Under the pieces are notes generated by a model that had not been told where the DNA came from, ran no database searches, and saw only the letters and a list, made by a program, of their open reading frames with translations. From Panacagrimonas perspica (GTDB lineage Bacteria; Pseudomonadota; Gammaproteobacteria; Nevskiales; Nevskiaceae), in the NCBI RefSeq assembly GCF_004364935.1, contig NZ_SOBT01000009.1, forward strand, positions 1-64,000: DNA of 64,000 nt, given 5' to 3'. Position 1 is the first letter of the stretch. The number at the start of each line of letters is the position of its first letter. This document shows, one piece after another, positions 24,718 through 34,019 of this stretch. The position numbers and the translations under genes were made by a program.

Positions 24718-25509
24718 TCATCCGAAGCGCGGCGTGCGCTTCTCGGTGATCGCAGCCAGGCCTTCGCGGGCGTCGGCGCCGCCGAAGCCGTTCATCTCCG
24801 CCGCGACGGAATGCTCGAACGCCGGCAGGCCGAGCCGCAGCCAGTGGTTGAGGCTGCGCTTGGTCCACGAGATCGCCGTGGCGCTGCCGCGCGCGAGGCG
24901 CTGCGCGATCGACTCCGCCGTCGCGGCGAGCTGGTCGGGTTCGACGCACATCGTCACCAGGCCGATGCGCTCGGCCTCTTCGGCGAGGACCGTCTCGCAC
25001 AGCAGCAGGTAGTACTTCGCCTTCGCCATGCCGCAGAGCAGCGGCCACACCAGCGCGGCGTGATCGCCCGCCGCCACGCCGATGCGCGTGTGGCCATCGA
25101 TCAGCTTGGCCCCGCGCGCGGCAACGGTGATGTCAGCCATCAGCGCCACTGCGAGGCCCGCTCCGACGGCGGCTCCGTTGATGGCGGAGACGATCGGCTT
25201 GTCGCAGTTCAGCATGCCCAGCACGATGTCGCGTGCCTCGCGCATCACCTGCAGGCGCACGCTTTCGGTGGCGATCATCTGCTCGATCATCGTGTGCGCG
25301 CCGCCGGCGCAGAACGCCTTGCCGTCGCTGCGCACGAGAATCGCGCGGACGCGGGGATGCTCGTCGAGCTGCGTCCAGATGCGGCTCAGCGCAAGATGCG
25401 TGGGGGCGCTGCAGAGCGGCACGCTGCCGGCAGGGCCGAAGACGACTTCGGCGATGCCATCGTCACGGACGAGGACGCGCAGTTCGGGGGTTTCGCAGAT
25501 CGTTTCCAT
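24718..25509 (-). CDS. Enoyl-CoA hydratase/isomerase (crotonase) family protein
   Basis: A 263-residue crotonase. The oxyanion-hole segments are FCAGGAHTM (about 66-74) and NGAAVGAGLAVALMADI (about 110-126). One of the usual catalytic Glu positions near 120-140 is not obvious, so isomerase or other crotonase chemistry is possible. The ATG at 25509 gives the normal N-terminus; the frame upstream runs through repeat copy 8. By position it should act on dehydroadipyl-CoA after BoxC and the semialdehyde dehydrogenase. Confidence 0.87.
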   Translation of the reverse strand: METICETPELRVLVRDDGIAEVVFGPAGSVPLCSAPTHLALSRIWTQLDEHPRVRAILVRSDGKAFCAGGAHTMIEQMIATESVRLQVMREARDIVLGMLNCDKPIVSAINGAAVGAGLAVALMADITVAARGAKLIDGHTRIGVAAGDHAALVWPLLCGMAKAKYYLLLCETVLAEEAERIGLVTMCVEPDQLAATAESIAQRLARGSATAISWTKRSLNHWLRLGLPAFEHSVAAEMNGFGGADAREGLAAITEKRTPRFG

Positions 25510-25562
25510 GGTCCTTCGGCTCCTGGGGTCAGACCCGAGTGTCGTCTTCCGCAGGACATCCG

Positions 25563-25633
25563 TGTAGCCCGGGTGAAACCCGGGGTGACTTCCCGCAGGA
25601 ACGAACAAGCTCCCGGGTTGCACCCGGGCTACG
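25563..25633. repeat. GTAGCCCGG double-hairpin repeat, copy 8
   Basis: CCCGGGTGAAACCCGGG/CCCGGGTTGCACCCGGG halves. Its right end touches the boxA TGA stop (25634). Confidence 0.9.
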
Positions 25634-26875
25634 TCAATACGTCTCGAGGTGCAGCCTTCCCTCGGCCTTCATCCTCGGATGCAATTCCTTCCACGCGATG
25701 CCGTGCTGGTCGGCGATGAAACGCAGCGCGTCCATCACGCCGTCCTCCATGCCCTTCAGCCCGCAGACATAGATGTGCGTCGCATCGTTGGTGAGCAAGG
25801 CCGCGACGTCGCTGGCCCGCTCGCGCATCAGGTCCTGCACGTAGGTCTTGGCCTGCCCTTCCTTGCGCGAGAACGCGAGATGGATGTCGATGAAGTCCTT
25901 CGGCAGGTTCATCAGCGGGCCGAAATACGGCAGGTCTTCCTTGGTGCGCGCGCCGAAGAACAGCATCAGCTTGCCGTCCCCGTCCTTGCGCAGGCGGCGG
26001 CGGCGTTCGGTCATGGCACGCATCGGCGCCGAGCCGGTACCGGTGCAGATCATCAGCAGGTTGGCCTTCGGATCGTCCGCCATCAGGAAGCTGCTGCCGA
26101 ACGGACCGATGACCTTCACCTGGTCACCCTTCTGCAGGTCGCAGACGTAGTTGGACGCCACGCCACGCACCGGGTTGCCGGCGTGATCGGAGGTCACCCG
26201 CTTCACCGTCAGCGACAGGTTGTTGTACTTGGGCCGCTCGCCATCGCGCGGACTCGCGATCGAATACTGGCGGGCGTGGTGCGGCCGGCCGTGCGCATCG
26301 GTACCCGGCGGAATGATGCCGATCGACTGGCCTTCGAGCACCGGGAACGGCGAGGAGCCAAAGTCCAGCACGATGTGGTGCGTGTCGTAATCGCGACCGA
26401 GCTCGGTGACGCGGAAGTTGCCGGTGACGGTGGCCACCGCGGGCTGCTTGAGCGTATGGCTGTTCACCACCGGCCTGGGCGCGGACTTCGGCGGCACCGT
26501 GGAGCCGCGCGCGGCGTCGACCGGAGGCGGGGTGAACGTAGTCTCGTCGGCGCCACCGCTGCCGCCACCCGTGGGGCTCGTCGTCGCCGTCTCGGCGCCC
26601 TCGATCTCCTGTTCCTGCGGCAGCTCGTCCCAACCCAGCTGCTCGTCGAGCGAGTAGGCCTTCACGCGCACGACATTGCGCCAGTTGTCGATCGAGCCCG
26701 TCGGGCACGGCGAGATGCAGGCGTTGCAGCCGTTGCAGATATCCGGATCGACGACGTAGTTGCGCGAGTCGTGCGTGATCGCATCGACCGGGCAGGTCTC
26801 TTCGCAGGTGTTGCAGCGAATGCAGATGACCGGATCGATCAGGTGCTGCTTGAGGATGTCGGGCGTAGCGCTCAT
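25634..26875 (-). CDS. boxA: Benzoyl-CoA 2,3-epoxidase reductase subunit BoxA
   Basis: A 413-residue NADPH-dependent reductase that passes electrons to BoxB. Two 4Fe-4S motifs at the N-terminus (C18, C21, C24, C28; C47, C50, C53, C57) are followed by a flexible Gly/Thr/Pro linker (about 95-130) and a ferredoxin-NADP reductase module with FAD motif ARQYSIAS and the nucleotide motif [14 protein letters not shown]. This layout is specific to BoxA. Separated from boxB by an inverted-repeat element, but on the same strand and surely in one operon. Confidence 0.96.
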   Translation of the reverse strand: MSATPDILKQHLIDPVICIRCNTCEETCPVDAITHDSRNYVVDPDICNGCNACISPCPTGSIDNWRNVVRVKAYSLDEQLGWDELPQEQEIEGAETATTSPTGGGSGGADETTFTPPPVDAARGSTVPPKSAPRPVVNSHTLKQPAVATVTGNFRVTELGRDYDTHHIVLDFGSSPFPVLEGQSIGIIPPGTDAHGRPHHARQYSIASPRDGERPKYNNLSLTVKRVTSDHAGNPVRGVASNYVCDLQKGDQVKVIGPFGSSFLMADDPKANLLMICTGTGSAPMRAMTERRRRLRKDGDGKLMLFFGARTKEDLPYFGPLMNLPKDFIDIHLAFSRKEGQAKTYVQDLMRERASDVAALLTNDATHIYVCGLKGMEDGVMDALRFIADQHGIAWKELHPRMKAEGRLHLETY

Positions 26876-26894
26876 CTCGATATCAGACAGACCT

Positions 26895-26995
26895 CACCGC
26901 AAAGGCGCAAAGGGAAAAGAAAGGACGCAGAGGTAAAGAACAAAAAAGGTCATTGCTCCTTTGCGACCTTTCTTTTCCCTTTGCGCCTTTGCGGT
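26895..26995. repeat. Inverted-repeat element copy C between boxB and boxA
   Basis: Arms 26895-26933 and 26958-26995 match those of the GxxExxY element almost base for base, including its one-base asymmetry (GGACGC versus GGTCGC), but only 24 bp lie between them. It looks like that element without its gene. Transcribed, it makes a 38-bp hairpin in the box mRNA. Confidence 0.93.
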
Positions 26996-27016
26996 AAAAA
27001 CACCCGCAATACGATG

Positions 27017-28444
27017 TCAATTAAACCGCACGTACGGAATGTCCAGCGGCTGCTTGTTGATGCCCGACAGCGGCGCCGAAATCCAGTTGGCGTACTGTCC
27101 CGGCTCGACGACGCGGCCCATCAGGGATGCAACATACGCGCGGTCGGCCGCGGTCGGCATCCACTCGCTGGCCTTGGCGTTCCATTCTTCCTGCGACACC
27201 GGACGGCCGTCCGGCGCGATGCGCACGCCCGACAGCGTGCCGATCTGGCGGTTGAACGCCTTGTGCGGCACCGTCAGGCGGAACGGCAGGCCGGCTTTCT
27301 CGATGACCTTGTTCCAGCGGCCGACACCGGCTTCGGAATCCTTGATGAAGTCGTCGCGCAGCACTTCGTTGAGCGCGTTGAGCATCGGCACTTCCTTCTC
27401 GACCAGCTTGCCGTCGACCACGTTGAGGATCTTGTAGCCGCGATCCTTCAGCAGGTGATCGTCGCCGCGCTTGGTCTCCTCGTAACGGCCCTTCAGGCCC
27501 GTGTTGTAGAACGTGGCCGCATTGGAAGACTGGTCGGCGCCGAACAGGTCGAGCGTGACGCTGTAGTGGAAGTTCAGATAGCGCTGGATCGTCTGCAGGT
27601 CGATGGCGCCGAGCGCGCGAACCTGGTCCGGCGCCTCGACGTTGTGCTTCTTCATCAGTTCGCAGGTGCGCGCGATGACGCGCGACACGCCGGACTCGCC
27701 CACGAACATGTGGTGCGCTTCCTCGGTGAGCATGAACTTGGTCGTGCGCGCGAGCGGATCGAAGCTCGACTCGGCCAGTGCACAGAGCTGGAACTTGCCG
27801 TCACGGTCCGTGAAGTACGTGAACATGAAGAACGCCAGCCAGTCCGGCGTCTGCTCGTTGAACGCACCCAGGATGCGGGGGTTGTCCTCCTGGCCTGAAC
27901 GGCGCTGCAGCAGCGCGTCCGCTTCTTCGCGACCGTCGCGGCCGAAGTAGCGGTGAAGGAGATACACCATCGCCCACAGGTGACGGCCTTCCTCGACGTT
28001 GATCTGGAACAGATTGCGCAGGTCGTACAACGAGGGCGCCGTCAGGCCCAGGTGCCGCTGCTGCTCGACCGACGCCGGCTCGGTGTCGCCCTGCGTGACG
28101 ATGATGCGGCGCAGGTTGGCGCGGTGCTCGCCCGGCACTTCCTGCCAGACGTCCTCGCCCATGTGCTCGCCAAAGTGGATCTTGCGGTCCTGAACCTGGG
28201 GCGACAGGAAGATGCCCCAGCGATAGTCCGGCATCTTCACGTAGTCGAAGTGCGCCCAGCCGCTCGGCTCCGCGCTGGTGGCGGTGCGCAGGTAGACGTC
28301 GTGCTGATGCGAGCCCTCGGGCCCCATGTCGCCCCACCACGAAAGAAAGTTGGGCTGCCACTGCTCGAGCGCGCGCTGCAGCACGCGGTCGCTGTTGAGG
28401 TTGACGTTGTTCGGGATCTTCTGGCTGTAGTCGATGGCGCTCAT
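27017..28444 (-). CDS. boxB: Benzoyl-CoA 2,3-epoxidase oxygenase subunit BoxB
   Basis: A 475-residue di-iron enzyme that epoxidises benzoyl-CoA with O2. Metal-binding ExxH motifs are visible at EEGRH (151-155) and EEAHH (241-245), each in a long helix. The start VNLNSDRVLQRALEQWQPNF and the LSWWGDMGPEG segment are typical of BoxB. Length is as in known BoxB proteins. It lies between boxC and boxA with inverted-repeat elements in both gaps. Confidence 0.97.
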   Translation of the reverse strand: MSAIDYSQKIPNNVNLNSDRVLQRALEQWQPNFLSWWGDMGPEGSHQHDVYLRTATSAEPSGWAHFDYVKMPDYRWGIFLSPQVQDRKIHFGEHMGEDVWQEVPGEHRANLRRIIVTQGDTEPASVEQQRHLGLTAPSLYDLRNLFQINVEEGRHLWAMVYLLHRYFGRDGREEADALLQRRSGQEDNPRILGAFNEQTPDWLAFFMFTYFTDRDGKFQLCALAESSFDPLARTTKFMLTEEAHHMFVGESGVSRVIARTCELMKKHNVEAPDQVRALGAIDLQTIQRYLNFHYSVTLDLFGADQSSNAATFYNTGLKGRYEETKRGDDHLLKDRGYKILNVVDGKLVEKEVPMLNALNEVLRDDFIKDSEAGVGRWNKVIEKAGLPFRLTVPHKAFNRQIGTLSGVRIAPDGRPVSQEEWNAKASEWMPTAADRAYVASLMGRVVEPGQYANWISAPLSGINKQPLDIPYVRFN

Positions 28445-28483
28445 CGGAAACTCCGGATAGTTGCTCGCTGCGGAAAGTAATCA

Positions 28484-28579
28484 ACCGCAAAGGCGCAAAG
28501 GGAAAAGAAAGGGCGCAGAGAAAAGAAAGCCAATCGAAAAACTTTGCGTCCTTTCTTTTCCCTTTGCGCCCTTTGCGTC
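28484..28579. repeat. Inverted-repeat element copy D between boxC and boxB
   Basis: Arms 28484-28520 (ACCGCAAAGGCGCAAAGGG...) and 28542-28579 are inverted around about 20 bp. Second member of the family inside the box operon. Confidence 0.92.
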
Positions 28580-28592
28580 AAAAGATTTTCTT

Positions 28593-30245
28593 TCAGACTC
28601 GCTGGAAATCGAACGCCGCCTTCTCGCCCTTGCCGTAGACCTTCAGCGCGCCCTTCTCGCCGACGGCGTTCGGGCGGATGAAGATCCAGTTCTGCCAGGC
28701 GGAGAGACGACCGAAGACACGGGTCTCCATCGTCTCGGTGATGCCGAAGCGCAGGTTGGCTTCCAGACCCGTGAGCGCATCGGGCGACAGCGCCGCGCGC
28801 TCTTCCAGCGCGATGCGGATCTCGTCTTCCCAGTCGATGTCGTCCGGTGCACCGGTGACCAGGCCCAGCTTCTGCGCGTCGGCCGGCGAGATGGCGGAGC
28901 CGAGCGTCTTGCGTACGGCCTCGATCTCGCCCGCGTCGTCGTAGTAGCGATGCGCGACGCGCGACTTGCCGTTGACCATCGGGTAGTGCCCGAAGTTGAG
29001 CGCGGAAACCTGCAGGCTCGGCGCGTTCTCGGGAAGCGCCTGCATGTAGCTGCGATCCGCGGCAAGGCCGATCTCGAGCAGCGTGCCGGCGAAGCACGAG
29101 CCCTGTTCGATCAGCGCGAACAAGGTGCGCGAGGAGACGTCGAGACGGGCCAGGCAGCGGCGCAGGAAGCCCAGCGTCTCGCGCACGAACCAGTGCTTCT
29201 GGTGCGCATCGAGCGCCGCGTCGCAGCCGAGCACATGCGCCGCATCGCCCTGCGTGCGCAGCAGCCAGGTGCCGACTTCGAGTTCATTGGTCCGCAGATG
29301 CAGGATCGCGTCGTCCAGCTCGCGCGCCAGACGCAGCGGCCACCAGTTCACGCCGGCCTTGAGGATGCCGTCGATGTCGGTGGGCTGGGCCGCTTCCGGC
29401 GCCTTCACCGTGAGGTTGGCCAGACGCCGGTTGCGATCGATGCTCACCGACACGTAGCGGTACTCGATGCCGTCCGCGCTGTCGTTGCGCTCCAGTGGCG
29501 TCAGCTGCACGCCCTTGGCAGCGGCCGGTCGGTCGCTCTGCGCCGCCAGTTCGAGCACGCGCTTCTTCACCGTGTCGGCGAACACCGCGGGCTTGGCGAT
29601 CTCGTCCACCAGCTTCCAGTCCTTCGCACGCTGGCCGCGCTGGCCTTCCATGCTCGTGCAGAAGATGTCGGCGAGGTCGTGGCGGACCTTGCGCTTGTCG
29701 GTGACACGGGTCAGGCCGCCGGTGCCCGGCAGCACGCCGAGCAGCGGGACTTCCGGCAGCGAGACGGCGGACGAGCGATCGTCGACCAGGTAGATCTCGT
29801 CGCAGGCCAGCGCCATCTCGTAGCCGCCACCGGCGCAGGCGCCGTTCACGGCCGCGAGGAACTTCAGTCCCGAGTGCCGCGAGGAATCCTCGATGCCGTT
29901 GCGGGTCTCGTTGGTGAACTTGCAGAAGTTCACCTTCCACGCATGCGACGAGGTGCCGAGCATGAAGATGTTGGCGCCCGAGCAGAAGATGCGGTCCTTC
30001 AGGCTGGTGATGACGACGCTGCGCACTTCCGGGTGCTCGAAGCGCACGCGCTGCAGCGCGTCGTGCAGTTCGATGTCCACGCCCAGGTCGTAGGAGTTGA
30101 GCTTGAGCTTGTAGCCGGGGCGCAGGCCGGCGTCCTCGGCCACGTCCATCGCCAGCGTCGCCACCGGGCCGTCGAAACTCAGACGCCAGTGCCGGTACTT
30201 CGCGGGCTCGGTGCGGTAATCGACGTTGGGTACGGACGGCTGCAT
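28593..30245 (-). CDS. boxC: 2,3-epoxybenzoyl-CoA dihydrolase BoxC
   Basis: A 550-residue enzyme with two crotonase-like parts. It opens 2,3-epoxybenzoyl-CoA hydrolytically to 3,4-dehydroadipyl-CoA semialdehyde and formate. Oxyanion-hole regions are DRIFCSGANIFMLG (about 100) and NGACAGGGYEMALACDE (about 150), then PEVPLLGVLPGTGGL. The length is about twice that of a simple crotonase and is diagnostic. ATG 30245 has GGAG 9 nt upstream. First gene of the boxCBA run, just after tandem BoxR-type operators. The formate it releases fits the fds operon in this window. Confidence 0.96.
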   Translation of the reverse strand: MQPSVPNVDYRTEPAKYRHWRLSFDGPVATLAMDVAEDAGLRPGYKLKLNSYDLGVDIELHDALQRVRFEHPEVRSVVITSLKDRIFCSGANIFMLGTSSHAWKVNFCKFTNETRNGIEDSSRHSGLKFLAAVNGACAGGGYEMALACDEIYLVDDRSSAVSLPEVPLLGVLPGTGGLTRVTDKRKVRHDLADIFCTSMEGQRGQRAKDWKLVDEIAKPAVFADTVKKRVLELAAQSDRPAAAKGVQLTPLERNDSADGIEYRYVSVSIDRNRRLANLTVKAPEAAQPTDIDGILKAGVNWWPLRLARELDDAILHLRTNELEVGTWLLRTQGDAAHVLGCDAALDAHQKHWFVRETLGFLRRCLARLDVSSRTLFALIEQGSCFAGTLLEIGLAADRSYMQALPENAPSLQVSALNFGHYPMVNGKSRVAHRYYDDAGEIEAVRKTLGSAISPADAQKLGLVTGAPDDIDWEDEIRIALEERAALSPDALTGLEANLRFGITETMETRVFGRLSAWQNWIFIRPNAVGEKGALKVYGKGEKAAFDFQRV

Positions 30246-30275
30246 GGGGGACTCCTCAGTACGCTGGCGCGTTGA

Positions 30276-30303
30276 TGCATTATTTTGCATGCATTATTGT
30301 GCA
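30276..30303. promoter_or_regulatory. Tandem BoxR-type operators upstream of boxC
   Basis: Two adjoining copies of TGCA-N6-TGCA: TGCATTATTTTGCA (30276-30289) and TGCATTATTGTGCA (30290-30303), 14-bp period. BzdR/BoxR regulators are known to recognise TGCA repeats. They lie between the boxR stop and boxC start, and a third copy lies before boxR (31281-31294). Confidence 0.8.
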
Positions 30304-30319
30304 TGTCAACCCGAAGCTT

Positions 30320-31240
30320 TTACTCGCGCGTCGCGATCGTCCGTTCCAGCGCGGTCGCGACGGCCGACAGGCACTCCGCCGGCGGCTTGCCGCTGGTATC
30401 GAACAGCAGGTCCGCCTTGGCATAGAACGGCGTGCGTTCCTGCAGGATCAGGCGCAGGTCGTCCATCGCCTGCTTGTTGCCGGACATGGGCCGCAGGTCG
30501 CCCTGGGCGATGACGCGGTTCATGTGCTCTTCGGGCGCGGCGGTGAGCCAGATCGTGTAGCACTTCGACAGCAGCAGGTTGAACGTCGCCGCCTCGGTGA
30601 CGATGCCACCCGGCGTGTCGATGACGGCCAGCGGATGCTTCTCCAGCGCGTCCTCGAGCGCCCGGCGCTCGTAGCGCCGGTAGGCCACCGGCCCGTACAA
30701 GGAATGGATCTCGTCCGGACGGCAGCCGGCGACGCGCTCGATCTCGCGATTCAGATCCACAAAGGGCCGGCGCAGACGGTCCGCCAGGCCTCTTCCAAGC
30801 GTCGACTTGCCGGCGCCCCGCAATCCGATCAGCGCGATCCGGTCGAGTCGGTGGTCGCGCGTCTCCGGACTGCCGAACAGCTGGGTGAGCGCGTTGCGCG
30901 CCGCCTCGAGCTGCGCCGGCGTGCGCCCGTGCAGCAGATCGCGGATCAGCAGCCAGTCCGGGGAGTCCGTGGTCTCGTCTCCGAGCAGTTCGGCCAGCGA
31001 GCAATCCAGCGCCTGTGCGATCTGCTGCAGGATCAGGACCGAGGGATTGCCGTCGCCGGCCTCGAGATTCGCCAGGTGTCGTTCCGAGACGTCCGCGATC
31101 TGCGCGAGCACCTTTCGCGTGATGCCGCGACGTGCGCGTAGCCGTCGCACGCGAGACCCCAACGCGACCTGCAACGGATCACGCACGTCCGGCGTCGCGG
31201 CAGGCGCGGTCCGGGCGGCATCGGGAGATTTCGGGGGCAT
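30320..31240 (-). CDS. boxR: Benzoyl-CoA-responsive repressor BoxR (XRE helix-turn-helix fused to shikimate-kinase-like domain)
   Basis: A 306-residue fusion: a helix-turn-helix of the XRE type (about 28-85, RKVLAQIADVSERHLANLEAG), a linker, and a shikimate-kinase-like domain with P-loop GLRGAGKS (139-146) that in BoxR/BzdR binds benzoyl-CoA as inducer. It should repress boxCBA and the ligase operon until benzoyl-CoA accumulates. TGCA-N6-TGCA operators flank the gene on both sides, pointing to autoregulation and control of both divergent units. The ATG at 31240 is not backed by a strong Shine-Dalgarno sequence. Confidence 0.94.
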   Translation of the reverse strand: MPPKSPDAARTAPAATPDVRDPLQVALGSRVRRLRARRGITRKVLAQIADVSERHLANLEAGDGNPSVLILQQIAQALDCSLAELLGDETTDSPDWLLIRDLLHGRTPAQLEAARNALTQLFGSPETRDHRLDRIALIGLRGAGKSTLGRGLADRLRRPFVDLNREIERVAGCRPDEIHSLYGPVAYRRYERRALEDALEKHPLAVIDTPGGIVTEAATFNLLLSKCYTIWLTAAPEEHMNRVIAQGDLRPMSGNKQAMDDLRLILQERTPFYAKADLLFDTSGKPPAECLSAVATALERTIATRE

Positions 31241-31280
31241 TCGGGGTCGGGCGGACCACCCTCCACAGCTTTACTTCTTA

Positions 31281-31294
31281 TGCACTATGATGCA
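31281..31294. promoter_or_regulatory. BoxR-type operator between boxR and the benzoate-CoA ligase operon
   Basis: TGCACTATGATGCA is a TGCA-N6-TGCA site like the pair at 30276-30303. It lies in the 113-bp divergent region, so it could control both boxR and the DUF4863-ligase operon. Confidence 0.75.
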
Positions 31295-31353
31295 TTTTTA
31301 CATCATCAACTCCGGCCTGCGCAAGACGGGCAGGCCCGGCAGAGGACCAACCC

Positions 31354-31854
31354 ATGAGCAGCGACACCTCACAGGCGGCGTTCCGCGATCTGATCGCCGA
31401 AGTCACCCGGCACATCGCGGGCCGACCACTCGACACGGATCTCCAGTCCGATCTGAACCACTGGGCGGCCGCGGACAGTCCGCTATACGCAAAGCTGTTC
31501 GACGCCTGCCGTCAGGGCGTGGCCGAGGGCTGGATGTGCAGCCGCGAGGCCGGCGGCATCCGCTACGGCCGCGTGATCAAGCCCGACCCGGCGATCGACG
31601 GCTTCTCGGTCGACGTCGTCGAGATGGACCGCATCAAGGGGCCTCATCACGTCCATCCCGAAGGCGAGATCGATCTGGTGATGCCGCTCGAGGGCGAGGC
31701 CCGGTTCAACGGCAGCCCGGCGGGATGGAAAGTCTACGAGCCGGGCTCGGCCCACTACCCGACCGTCAGCGACGGCCGTGCGCTGGTGCTCTACCTGTTG
31801 CCGAAGGGCGCGATCCAGTTCACGCCGGGACCGGACGACGCGAAGACGGATTGA
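31354..31854 (+). CDS. DUF4863 (PnbB-like cupin) family protein
   Basis: A 166-residue protein. The C-terminal half is a cupin-like barrel with a metal-binding pattern in GPHHVHPEGEIDLVMP, EPGSAHYPTV and later strands. The family includes the p-hydroxylaminobenzoate lyase PnbB (from memory); members often sit next to benzoate-CoA ligase genes, and their role there is not established. ATG 31354 with GAGGA 8 nt upstream. Starts the plus-strand unit under the third BoxR-type operator; 172 bp with a long hairpin separate it from the ligase. Confidence 0.82.
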   Translation: MSSDTSQAAFRDLIAEVTRHIAGRPLDTDLQSDLNHWAAADSPLYAKLFDACRQGVAEGWMCSREAGGIRYGRVIKPDPAIDGFSVDVVEMDRIKGPHHVHPEGEIDLVMPLEGEARFNGSPAGWKVYEPGSAHYPTVSDGRALVLYLLPKGAIQFTPGPDDAKTD

Positions 31855-31858
31855 AGGA

Positions 31859-31889
31859 CGAGGACCCCGCATTGCTGCGGGGGTCCTCG
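31859..31889 (+). other. Long hairpin between the DUF4863 gene and benzoate-CoA ligase
   Basis: CGAGGACCCCGCA (31859-31871) pairs with TGCGGGGGTCCTCG (31876-31889), 4-nt loop, one bulged G. There is no T run, so it is not a classical terminator; it could be a processing or stabilising structure. The rest of the gap to 32026 shows nothing. Confidence 0.6.
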
Positions 31890-32026
31890 CGCGAAGGTTC
31901 TGCCGCAAGCCTGTCATCCTCGACGGGCCTGATGGTGATCGACGCGGCAACGAAGAATCGACGGCATCTGCTGCAGCGACCGCGTCCACGCGGCGATCAC
32001 ACACGAGATTGAGGAGAGCACAAGGG

Positions 32027-33621
<1,595 letters not shown>

Positions 33622-33625
<4 letters not shown>

Positions 33626-33687
33626 CCCGGACGAAGTCCGGGATTCCGCTCGCCCGTCCTGAAAACCCCGGACTGCGTCCGGGCTAC
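33622..33687. repeat. GTAGCCCGG double-hairpin repeat, copy 9
   Basis: CCCGGACGAAGTCCGGG type; supplies the TAG stop (33623-33625) of the ligase gene. Followed 12 bp later by copy 10, the only tandem pair in the window. Confidence 0.9.
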
Positions 33688-33699
33688 CCGCTGATCCCT

Positions 33700-33768
33700 G
33701 TAGTCCGGGTGAAACCCGGGGGCTTTTGCCAATTGATAGGGGCGATCCCGGGTTTCACCCGGGCTACG
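33700..33768. repeat. GTAGCCCGG double-hairpin repeat, copy 10
   Basis: CCCGGGTGAAACCCGGG type (left end GTAGTCC), in tandem with copy 9, which belongs to the other sequence variant. Confidence 0.9.
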
Positions 33769-33873
33769 GAAGCCGTGCGCTGGCATCCAGACCCGCCCGG
33801 TATCCGTATTCGACGGCACGGCGCAGCGCTCCAGGGAATCCGGCCACGGCCGTGCCTTCGGAGCCGGAGGCCC

Positions 33874-33900
33874 CTTGAGAACGCCAAAGGCGCCGCCATC
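33874..33900 (+). promoter_or_regulatory. Weak candidate heat-shock (sigma-32-like) promoter of groEL
   Basis: CCCTTGAG (33872-33879) resembles the CTTGAA -35 box, and CCGCCATC (33893-33900) vaguely resembles CCCCATNT, in the right spacing. The match is partial. The 250 bp before groEL contain no groES and no CIRCE inverted repeat that I can see. Confidence 0.3.
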
Positions 33901-34019
33901 ACCTCAGCGGAAACCTGAGCACGATCGCCGGGAACCGGCGCGCGCAGCGTATTCTCGCGGTCCGGCTGGCGCTTCCCGCCCGCGGCCGCACACATAAAAC
34001 GACAAACGGAGAGTTTCAG

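Noticed and set aside
24510-25632. Start of the enoyl-CoA hydratase at an upstream ATG near 25623
   Set aside because: That start would translate repeat copy 8; ATG 25509 gives the family N-terminus.
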